DNA from: Callorhinus ursinus
Taxonomy: Eukaryota; Chordata; Mammalia; Carnivora; Otariidae
DNA length: 64,000 nt
Assembly: GCF_003265705.1 (NCBI RefSeq)
Contig: NW_020312785.1
Coordinates: 132,247,790-132,311,789, forward strand
Direction: 5' to 3'
The position numbers and the translations under genes are program-made. Every line of letters starts with the position of its first letter. Position 1 is the stretch's first letter. This document shows, piece by piece, positions 47,501-59,500 of this stretch. The notes beneath the pieces were generated by a model that saw nothing but the letters and a program-made list of their open reading frames with translations, was not told where the DNA came from and did no database searches.

Positions 47501-50500
47501 AAGGCCTCATCTCCCTCCCCCAACCACACACCCCTGCTCCGCCGGGCGCGCCGGGCGGCCGAAGCACACTCTAAGTTGCCTGGCTCTCGCACTTTGCACT
47601 TGGTGTTCCCTCTGTGTGGAATGCTCTTCCACCCTGTAGCAGATGCCGTGGCTGCCCCACTCACACCCCTTTAGCAACTTGGTGAGTCTCTTCTCATCCA
47701 CCAAGATCTATTTTACAGGCTTTCCTTTGTAAAGATGAAATGTTACCAGCTGTGGTCCATGCTTAAAGATGGAATATAATTTTCCTCTTACAGTTTTCTG
47801 ATACATAAGCATTGTTTTGAAAAAAAATAGAACTTACTGATAAGCAAAGAAATACATACTTAAAATCACCTGATCCCCCCAACCCAGAGAAACCACTGTT
47901 ACGCTCTTTATTTTGTTTTGACAGCATTTGTTTTCATGCCAGCCTCCTGCACCTGATATTTTTCTTCCCAGTCAGTACGGAGACTGGGAGGGAATTTATA
48001 TTCTCAAAGTTTCCCCAGATTTCAGTAACTTGGTACAGAAGAACAATGGACATGCTTATTACCTGTAATAGATTAGTTTTTGCTGCATTCTTTTGTTTGT
48101 TTGGTAAAATTAATTTTGCTATTGTATATACACCATTTTCCTGGAAGAATAAAGAGCACATGTTATCTGTGACCAGTGCCAATGCTAGAGAGACACATAA
48201 AGAAGCAACTACACAATCTCAAAAACTAGTATTTGAGAAGAAATGTCCGTAGAATTTTAGAACTCTGTGTAAGTACACAGGAGAATAGTAAATATATCAA
48301 AATGTAATACTAAAGACTACAACCACACTCAAAATTTCACCTGTCTTTAAAGATGATAAATAATAAAGCATATCAATTTAAAGTCATTTAAATACTTTAA
48401 GAAGGAGTAGGGGATAAAAAAGGACTGAGTAAAGGGATCCAAATATCTTTGTACTTTGCACTTTAAATGTCTAACTATGAAATATAATTTCTCCCTTTAC
48501 AGTTTGGTAATTAAACAATACACATAGATAAATTATTGTAGAAAAGAACAAAGAAAAAATAAAAGAAACAAGAGTAATAATAGATTTAGAAAATGAAAGT
48601 TATGCATGAAAGTCCAGAAAGTTATCCTTCTAGACTTACTCTAATACTCTAATATATACACAGCAGAATGAACAAAAAGTGCTAACTTATTGCTACTTTT
48701 CTATTATCAAATATTTGATTTACTGAACTCTACTATACATGGGCTTTTTTAACTGTGAAGAGCTTTACCTGCCTTTCTGCATTTAGTCTTTATAGCTATT
48801 CTGTGAAGCAGTCTATAATTTCCCTGCTTTATTTATGACAAAACCAAATCTTAGAGAGACTAAGTCATTTTTCCAATGGCCGAACCACCAGGAAATGATA
48901 GTAGGAAATGAACCTCCAACTGGCCAAGTCCAAATGCCCTGCTTTGCCACTACCCCCTGATTTGCTGAGCTTCCCCTCGGGCCTCTAATCATTGGTGATC
49001 TGATCTCTTATGACATTTTATGTATTTATGTATTTTGAAGTTGAAGTTGGATATACTGTATGCTACTTCCATATATTGCTGTATATGTAGTGGATTGACT
49101 AATGAATTATGCTTTGTGAAAATGGTTTCTTGGCAATAAATATGTTGTTGGTGTGTGTTTCAGTCACCTCTAGCTGAATAACCTGATATACTCTTTTTTT
49201 TAATTTAAAAAAATTTTTTTTAAGATTTTATTTATTTATTTCACAGAGAGACACAGCGAGAGAGGGAACAGAAGCAGGGGGAGTGGGAGAGGGAGAAGCA
49301 GGCTTCCTGCTGAGGCAGGAGCCGGACGTGGGGCTCCATCCCAGGAGCCCGGGATCATGACCTGAGCCAAAGGCAGACACTTAACCGACTGAGCCACCCA
49401 GGCATCCCTAACCTGATATACTCTTAATTCAAATGACTACTATCCTCAACTCGTGGTATACTATATGTCCAGAATTAAAGCTATTCAAAATAGTTTTTTT
49501 TTAAAAAAAAAAAAAAGAGTTAAAAATGAAAACGACTACACATGATATAGGGAAGAAACACCAGAGGTTAAACACAGGGCAGGTCTTTCCAAGCCAAGTG
49601 AGGTAAAGGAAGGACAAGACTATAAAATGGAATTCTAGGGACACTTAGTCAGAAGAGCATGTGACTCCTGGTCTCGGGGTTCTGAGTTTGAGCCCCATGT
49701 TGGGTGTAGAGATTACTTAAAAAATAAAATGTTAAAAAAGCTTAAAAAATTAGGGACACCTGTGTGGCTCAGTCGGTTAAGCATCTGCCTTTGGCTCAGG
49801 TCATGATCCCAGGGTCCTGGGATCGAGCCCCACATCAGGCTCCCTGCTCCGCGGGGAGCCTGCTTCTCCCTCTGCCTGCAGCTCCCCCTGCTTGTGCTCA
49901 CTCTCTCTCTCTGACAAATAAATAAAATCTTAATTTAAAAAAAGTTTAAAAATTAAAAAATAAAAGAGAATATAAAATGTAATTCTAGAACTCAAATAAG
50001 ACATATTAAAATATCTTAAAATCACAACATGGGATCCCAAAAGCTGTGTTCTGGGCTACACAGTTCTCCTGAGGTGGGGTCCGTGAGTGCTGACGCGGTC
50101 TGCAGCGGGAGCCAGGAGAGCAGCGTTCTCACCTGGACCACCTGGTGGGCGTTGGTGTCGTTGAGCACGAGCTCGGTGAGGGCAGCACAGCAGGCTGGAA
50201 GGAAAACCACCAGATGATCGTGTCTGTCATCACGGACCGCGCTCTACACTGTTCTGTCAATACTTGGGCTCCTCAGGGAATTCTGTGACAGAGCCACTCC
50301 TCCAAACACAGTACCTTTCCCTGTGACACAGCTCTGGGGGGAGGGAAACTGACTTGCAGTGGTGTCTAACTCTGCTCGTCAGGTAATTCATGTGCATCTA
50401 CACCCCACCGCAGCCTTTTGTTGAGCACTTACTGTGTACCGGGAAGCAGCTTCATTATAATCCCCAGGGCCCAACAAGTGCCTGGCACTTGGCAGGTGCT

Positions 50501-53500
50501 CAGTAAATACATCTACAATGGTTGGATACATGAGTACTTTAAATATATGATCCAAAGTATCCCTTGTAATCAGAGGATGTACCATGACTACCAGTTTTAC
50601 TGATGAGAAAACTGAGGTTCACAGAGACTGACAGACTAGGCCATAGAACTTAGTAAGTGAAGAGGCCAGAAGTCCAACTGCAGTCTGCTAGATGTTAAAT
50701 CCCACACCCTGAGCACCACCCTTCCTGCCTCCTCACAGTCACCGTGGCAGCTTCTGGTGATGTTCTGTACGGAGCTGCTTCTTGTCCGACCAGAAATGTG
50801 CTGGATTCTACAGCACAGAGCACCTGTGAAGGGTACTACCATTTTATGGGGCCCTTGTGCTGGCCCTGCAGTGCTTCGGGCATTACATATATTCTCATAT
50901 ACTTCTTCCTGCCTGCCCTCCTGCTGCCCACCCCACAGTGCCTCTCTGCCCCCGTCATGTGGCTGTGGCAGGGCGCCCAGCTCGGTCGGCAGCACCAAAG
51001 CCCCCACTCGTCCCAAAGGCCAGGTGCCCTTTTGTGAACCTTGTTCAGGGTTGTGCCAACTGCCAAAAATGTGGGCATATACCCCTGCTCCTGCTTTCGT
51101 GTGGCAAGAGAGGCTCTGTCCTCTCTTTAGGTGTTCACATGGAGTAAGGAAGGTGCTCCCTTGTTCCCAGGGGAATGGATGTGTGCATTGTAGAATCTCC
51201 CTGAAGGAGGGTGCCCCGAGATCTAGAAAACATAGGAACCACGATTCTGGCCACAAAGCAAGCTGAATTCTCTAATCCAGCTTTTCCAGTAATGAAGCTA
51301 CTATTCTGCTCTCTTTATGTCTGACTTCTATGCTGATTTCTCAATGTGTTCAGAATGTGAAAGGGAGAGAAAAGTCTGTGGTATCACTAACCTGCAGGCC
51401 CAACATGAGTCCCAGGAGGTTTCAGACACCTACATGGATTTAACTTCACAGTTTTTAAACTTACAAATTGTGCTTACTTCATATTATCATACATAACAGA
51501 GAATAACAAATTATTATCATCATCACAGAACATAATAAAACCTATGCTAAACAGTATCAAATAGCAAAACATAACAATATGATATAAATACCTGCTTGAA
51601 GAGAAAAAGTATTTTCTTGTATTTCCTGAGGGCTTAAATCTTCTGACAAATGAAGCTGCTGGATTCTGCCCGCTGCATTTGCACTAGACAGGCTGCCAAT
51701 GGAAGAACGATCGGAAACAAAATTTCTGTCTCTGAAAAAGAAAAGTGAATGCACAATTTATCACTTTTCCCTCATGGTCAGTGCTTTCTGGGTCCTGTTT
51801 AAGAAATGTTTGCCTCCCGCAGGCCATGAAGTCTTCTCCTATGTTATCTTTATTGTTTCACCTTCCAATCCACCTACAGTGGATTTCTGTGTATGGTGTG
51901 AGGTGGGGGCCCTTCTTTCCTTCCTTTTTTCCTTCCCTCCCTCCCTCCCTCCTTCTTCTTTCTCTGGTTACTGAACTAACCCCAGTACTAGTTATTGAAA
52001 ACTCTGTCATTTCCCCACAGCTCCACATGCCCACCTTTGTTTTTCGTTTTGTTTTGTTTTAAGATTTTATTTTAAGTAATCTCTACACCCAACGTGGGGG
52101 GCTAGAACCCCAAGATCAAGAGTTACATGCTCTACTGACTGAGCCAGCCAGGAGCACCCCCTCCTTCTCCCCCACCTGTTTTTGAACTCTGTTCTGCGGC
52201 TATCAGTTCACCTGACTACATGTCAGTCTTCCTCATGCTGAATTTTCTTTTTCCAAGCAATTCTAGTCTTTCCTTATTTTGGTAAAGATCTCTTCTTTTA
52301 TATTTTTGAATTTTTTAAAAAGATTTTATTGATTTATTTGAGAGAGAGGGCACATAAGTCAGGGGCAGGGAGGAGCAGAGGGAGAGGGAGAACAGGCCTC
52401 CTGCTGAGCAGGGAGCCCGATGTGGGACTCGATCCCAGGACCCTGAGATCATGAGGCAGATGCTTAACCGATTGAGCCCCCTATGTACCCCTATCTTTGA
52501 ATTTTTTTATTCCTTTTGCTTTAGTCTCTCAATCCACAGATTGAAAACTCATCTTCTGCAAGCCATATCCTTCACTTTCTAATGGTTCTCATTCCTTTGT
52601 CTTTTTCCTCCACATTATGTGCAATTTTTTCAAGTGTGCCCTTCCTTGTACTAATTCCAGTTTCTGTCTGGTACTCTGATGAATGTCTCAGTTCTGTGGA
52701 TTATTCAGTCCTCGCCTTTCTTCCTAGCTCTGTAATCTCTATCCTCCCCTTTTTGTAGTCCTAGCATCTCATCTTTAATCTCAGGTCATAAATGTCATGT
52801 TCTGTTTAATATCTTTGATAAAATAAAGCACTTGTTTTCTGCTTACTCACGGTAACATCTTCCACAATAGCTTCTTCATGTCTTTTATCTGTTTTGTTCC
52901 TTCTTGTTTAATGCAGCTACTATATTTTTTTCATTTCTTTAATTTTTATGGCAATGGCTCTATCTTGATTTCTTTGTGCCTAAATATTACACAGATGGAG
53001 TCTCCTTGGCTTCCTTCCCATGTCATCTGGGCCCACTAGTGCCCTTCCTTCAGTTAGCTTTGGGAAGGTAATGGAGCTAGGTCTAGGGATAGTCACAACT
53101 GGTGATCTTATCTGTCAACCAAATTATGTTATGGGCCCAGCACGCTTCCGCTACGCCACTCTGCTGCTTGCTACAACCAAATTATGTTAAACTCAAATTT
53201 TAGAGATCACTCCCCCTACTCAAGTCTATAGGCCTTCAGGATCTGTTCTGGAGCTTATGATTATAGGTGAATGGGCACGAACAGATTTCCTGGAAACCAC
53301 CTTGACAATAATCCCTGGTCCTACTCATGCCAGCAGACAGCCTGGCAACGTCCACCCCTTGTACCAGCTCCAGGCAGCCCAGAGGCAGGCACAAGCTCTG
53401 AAGAGATATTGTTTACCCAGCTGGGGTAATAAATTCTCCCAGAGTGCTGAGACATATTTAACACAGAGTAAGTGTTGACATATATCATTTTCCCAGGAAA

Positions 53501-56500
53501 GAGTTTTCTAACACGGCACCATAGAAATGGACTGGCCAACTGACTCTTTAGATGTGAAAGAATTCGTTTCTCTCAAGGATGGTTACATCTTGAGCCAAAG
53601 AGGAAAACTGGTGCCTTGTATTAAACTTAATCCTACGTGGTAAAACAGCAGGTTTTATCTCTGAAGTACTGCTTAAGTATCACAGAATTTAATGTTATCA
53701 TCAAGAAAATAACTGCTCTCCAAAAGGGCAACCCATAGCTGTTGGAATAGGTGTATTGACCACTGCCATCAGCATCACCATCAGCATCCTAAAAAAGCAA
53801 GCAAAAAAAAAAAATAAAAACAAAAACAAAAAACTTTTGCTAAATGTTCAAGGAGCTAGCTTATTATGCCACAGTACTAATGAAAGATTTATAATTTATA
53901 CTTTAAAGTAGTTGAGATTTTTATGTGATACTCATAAAAGCAAGTAGGGGCACCTGGGTGGCTCAGTCACATAAGCGTCTACCTTCAGCTCAGGTCATGA
54001 TCTCAGGGTCCTGGAATAGAGCCTGGAGTCAAGTTCCCTGCTCAACAGGAACTCTGCTTCTCCCTCTGTCCCTCCCCTTGCTCTCTCTCTCTTTCTCTCT
54101 CTCAAGTAAATAAATAAAAATAAAAATCTTAAAAAAAGCAAGTAGATTATCAATAGCTTATATTTTTCCTTTGTTTTGGTAATGACAGAAATAATTAATA
54201 AAGCTATTGTCCATACCACTGTAGTCTGTTCTTATACTTTGAAACATTCCCTCACAGAAAATGAAGTCAATAACATACAGTTCCATAATATACCTAGAGA
54301 TATAACAAGCACAAAGTCTGAATAACACTGATTTGATAATATCTGGTCATATTAAGAATGATAAGTCACTCTGTTTTTATTAGAGAGAGCTTTATTTAGG
54401 TACTGCACACTACAAGGGTGATTCCTTTCAGGCAGACATATTCCTTTTCTTTTTTTTTTAAGATTTTATTTATTTATTTGACAGAGAGAGCAAGAGAGCA
54501 CAAGCAGGGGGAACAGTAGAGGGAAAGGGAGAAGCAGGCTCAATCCCAGTACCCTGGGATCATGACCTGAGCCAAAGGCAGACGCTTAACCATCTGAGCC
54601 ACCCAGGCACCCCAGACATATTCCTTTTCAACTCTGATTCAGTACCTATAGGGCTGAATTATCCTTTATAATAATTTTAGGTACTAGAACTTTCCCACTG
54701 ATGGTACCAAAAGATGTCATTATCCATAGCTTCAATATATCTAATACATACTTATTGCAACATACTTCAAGAAAGTTTCAATTTGAAACTATTTTAATAA
54801 CCATTCCTTCTCCATACTCAAGGCTTTGAATGTCACTAGAATTCTACTTTTTATTATTATTATGTTATGTTAATCACCATACATTACATCATTAGTTTTG
54901 GATGTAGTGTTCCATGATTCATTGTTTGTGCATAACACCCAGTGCTCCATGCAGAACGTGCCCTCCTTAATACCCATCACCAGGCTAACCCATCTCCCCA
55001 CCCCCCTCCCCTCTAGAACCCTCAGTTTGTTTCTCAGAGTCCATAGTCTCTCATGGTTCGTCTCCCCCTCCGATTTCCCCCCCTTCATTCTTCCCCTCCT
55101 GCTATCTTCTTCTTCTTCTTTTTTTTTTTTTTAACATATAATGTATTATTTGTTTCAGAGGTACAGGTCTGTGATTCAATAGTCTTGCACAATTCACAGT
55201 GCTCACCATAGCACATACCCTCCCCACTGTCTATCACCCATGCACCCCATCCCTCCCACCCCCCGCCACTCCAGCAACCCTCAGTTTGTTTCCTGAGATA
55301 AAGAATTCCTCATATCTACTTTTAAAAGAGAGATGATAGGTGTTAACCCACCTTAGGAGCACTGCAATGAAGATTGAGAGAGGAAAGAAGAGCAACTGGA
55401 CCAGGGTCAGTAACATGACAATCGTTTGATCAATAATATTTTCTCCCATTTTAACTAAGGATTATATATCTGTTCTTTAATTGCAGGTTTTGCTTTCTCT
55501 TTGTAGGTGAGTGCCATATATGCAAATGCAGACATTTTAGCAAAATAGTAAATTTAAAGTAAAATTACAAGTAAAATTATTATACTTGTTGGGATTACAA
55601 TATGCATAGAGTGTTGCCAAGAAAAAGGTGGTAATATAAATGTTTTCCTGTGGTTGTTGGGTCTCAAGTCAATCTACGTTTGCAGACTGATGGCCTTCTC
55701 TATTCCCAGCACTATCGTGGAGGCTGGTGATGCAAAGATAAATATTTCAGGGCTCCCAAGAAACTTAAAAGATGAATGCCCCTGATAATGATTTCAAGTA
55801 TGTTTGTGACAAGTATAAATGATTCTCCATAACACGAAGGACCAAAGAGCAGGAGGAAGCAAGCTGATCACGTACCAAGTCTGCCATTGTATGGCAGAGT
55901 CCCCAACCTTCAGTGACTAAGGCAAAGTCAGCCACAGCCCCCTCTGACTCACCCTCGTAAAATATGAAGAAGCTGCTTGATGCCTCCCCAAATGCGAATT
56001 TCCACACTGGTCTCAGGGTCCTCACAAACCTGAACCAGAATCCAGACAACACTCCAGAGCAGCTTCAGGTGGTCAGAGTGGAGCAGACTGAGGAGGACGG
56101 GTATCCCTTCATAGAGCTTCACCTGCTCTTTCACTTGGGGTTCGGCACAAAGTAGGCGCAGTAACTCCGCAGTTAATCTGGAAGGGGATGGGAGGGTGGT
56201 GAGGATGAGAATTACGGCGTAGTGAGTTACTGACTCTGCATTTGGACTAGAGCTATCATCACTGTGGCGCTCTAACATTTTCTAAGTCACAGGTCAACGT
56301 ATGTTTTCTGTAAAGGGTTGGATCCCAGCACAGTGTTTCAGGCTTTCCTAGCCATACAGCTTTGGTCAGAACTACCCAACCCAGCCAACATATGTAAAAG
56401 CAGCCACTGCTGTGTTCCAATAAATCTTTATTTACAAAAACAGGCAGGGAACCAAATTTAGACTGTGGGTCATAGTTTGCTGACCACCATTCTAAGTCAT

Positions 56501-59500
56501 AGCCTCCCTGTAAGCCCACTGGTCTGGCTAAAAACCTACTAGCTGGCAAATAGATATCAGGTACATACAATGGGACCTGCATTGTGCTCAAAACAAAAGA
56601 AATAAAAGCTCTATCGTAGTCTTCAGAAACTCACTATTTGGTTACAAAAACAGGACATTAAAATAAAACGCCAAAACCACTACAATGCAAGGAGATTAAA
56701 TGCAACGTGCCCAGTGACTATCTGGTGTGTAAAATAAAGATACTGATAGCATAGGACACATAGGGTTCAGCAGGGCTCTGAAACATGATGATGAGGGACA
56801 TTGCATAGAACCATCCACAACCCTCCAGTCTCATACTCTAAACCCTCTCCCTGGACAATGGCATCCATTCCAAATGCCCCCTCTATCCCAGTCCCGTGAG
56901 TTCAGCCATCACTCTCAGCCTCCAGAAGTTCTAGCCACACAGCAGTTCCACAGGTACTCCTCCCACTGTGTCTCAACTCAAAGTCATTATTCTCCTCCCC
57001 ATACTGGCTCTTCCCTCTTATATCCCCAGTGGTGATTCGTGGTATCACAGTCTTTTCAATTTTCCAAGCCAGAAGACGGAATCATCCAAGACACTTCCTT
57101 CTCCTTTCCCAATCCACCGCTGCCTTTTTCCTAGGCAACAGCTGAGATTAATTCTCTTGCAAGTCATGCAGCTGCCTAACCCCACTGCTCCTCCCATTCT
57201 TGTGATCTTTGTGCTCAAGACATAAGCTTCTCCGTCACCTGCCTCTCCAATCTTCTCATGCCCACACTGCTCCACAGTTCCTTTCCCCTGAGCCAATTTT
57301 CCACAGCATCAATCCCTCCCAAACTTTTGTGTTCTGACATTCAGAACATCTGTTCTTTGGCAAATAGTGTTCTGCATCTCCTCAAACTTTCCACACCAAA
57401 CATCCCCTTCCTTGTCTCTAAATGGATCTCATTGTGTGGCTATATTCCCCATACCACACAACCCACATACTGCTATCAGAGTAATCTCCCCACAAAATAA
57501 ATCTGATCATGCTTAAAGTCTTTCTTTAAGTCCACATAATGTGCATGGATAAAAAACACACTCTTATTTGGCACAAAGAGCCCATTGTGACCTGGCTAAA
57601 ATCATCTTGTTGCCCTCCCTTAAAATATGGAAATTGTGGGTTACTGTGTAGATCAAATGAATTAACACACAAAAGTGCTTAAAGCAGGGTCTAGCATATA
57701 GAGAAAGCCAGACCAAAATTTGCTATGTTTTTAACTTATCATTAACTGTCTAATCTAGTTCTCTGGCACTTTCCCTCCTGCACTCTGTTCCAGCTGTGCC
57801 CAATCACGCAGTTCCTCTAACACAGACCATTTCATGCCTCCAAACAGCATATTCTGTTTCCATTTGTTCTCTCCCTCTGCCTAGATAACTCCCTTTTCCT
57901 TCAGGAAACTTGGTGTGGCCCCTGGCTGTGACTGGGAGCTTCTGCTCTGTTTCCAGAGTGTCCTCTGCATCCATTAACCACACCACTTACAATGCTATGG
58001 TGAAACCACTGACCTGCATGCCCATCCCCTCTCCTATACTACACACTATCTCATTCATCTCTGGTGTTCTAACACCTGTGCAGAGGTTGTTTTCCTAGAA
58101 ATGAGTTCAGGTACACAGGTCTATAAGTATAGTTTGTAAAAGAGGATAAAACTGACTTGGAAGAAAGACTCATGGAGATTTACTACGGTTAAGTGTCTGG
58201 GTTTTCATTACTTGATATTTCTGTTATCTGTTTTACCTCTTCTGAAAATCATGACTTACTTAACTAAATATCAAATGATGTAGTTGCAACTCTATTTAAA
58301 AACAACCTAATAACTAACTGGATACAGTAATTCTTTAAAGCAATATGTAGTTCAATTGAAAATGAATACATTTTAGATTCTGTTTGGAGTGATAATAACA
58401 GGTGGTCATGCTATACTATTTTATACTATACTAATTTATTTTACGTTCCTTAAGCAAAATAGATTTTAACAATCTAATAATTTATTCAATATACAATCCG
58501 AAATTACTAAAAATAGAGCCACCTCAGAGTTTCTTTCCTTAAAAAGACAGGATGTAAAAAAAATTCAATAAACAAAAATATTAAAGATGTGATCATAAGA
58601 TTTATATAATGTGATTCTATGCCCAGATCTAGAAGTGATGCAAGACCAAAGATAAATCAATACACCTCTTTGTTCTAGTTTCTCTATAAAAACTTAAATA
58701 GAAAATAGAAAATAAATGTCAAGGTGACTCATAACACTCAGTTAATAATGTAAATAGCATGACATAATAAAAATAACAATTATCATTTTCATCAAATATG
58801 ACATTGTCTTTTTCCCCTGTGAGCAATCCTACCTTTTGGAAAGCAAGTCATATTCATGCAAAATCATCAGCAGATTTTCTACAATGTTGAGTTCACTTAT
58901 CTTCTCCCTACATTCTGGACTACAAATTGAAAACTATTAATAACTACTAAAAACATACTTTACCATATCCATTCATTTAATACCCTCATTCTCGTATTAT
59001 CTCAGGAGGACAAACAAAAAGGAATATAGCTCCATGGGGTCGGGCTACATCAAATTCCAACATTCAACAAATGTTATATGTCATCAGTTGAAATTTGTTT
59101 AATAACAGTATGATGATAACATGATTCCCTTTCTCCAAAAAGAATAATAGGCTTTTCATTAAAAAGGTAATAATCGGCATTATTCACAATAGCCAAGACA
59201 TAAAAATGACCTACATAATATAATTGATTCATCCATAAAATATTATTCATCCATAAAAAAGAAGGAATCTCTGCCATTTGTGACAACATGGGTGAACCTG
59301 AAAGGAATGGTGCTAAGGTAACTACTGTAGGATATCAGATATACGTGGAATCTAAAACAAAAAACAAAAGGACTGATCACATAGAAATAGAGATTAGCAT
59401 GGTTAGTGATTGGTAGGAGCAAGACAGGAGGGAAATACAGATTAAAGGGTACAAACTTTCAGTTATAAGAAGAACGAGTACTGAGGATCTAATGTGCAGC

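Larger units (their letters stand above)
51732..55952 (-). other. NEK10: NEK10 intron, SINE- and L1-rich
   Basis: About 4.2 kb holding four Can-SINEs, two L1 3' ends and the tRNA-half insertion. No coding segment was recognised. Confidence 0.85.

Noticed and set aside
47530..47570. CpG-rich patch considered as a CpG island or alternative promoter.
   Set aside because: It is only some 40 bp and lies within L2-like sequence; no start or exon was found beside it.
50636..51266. Long overlapping frames on both strands (206 and 169 codons) in a GC-rich intron segment.
   Set aside because: Both are open at once, which GC-rich sequence gives by chance. No domain, homologue or splice context was seen. 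A faint Cys/His pattern was not convincing as a zinc knuckle.
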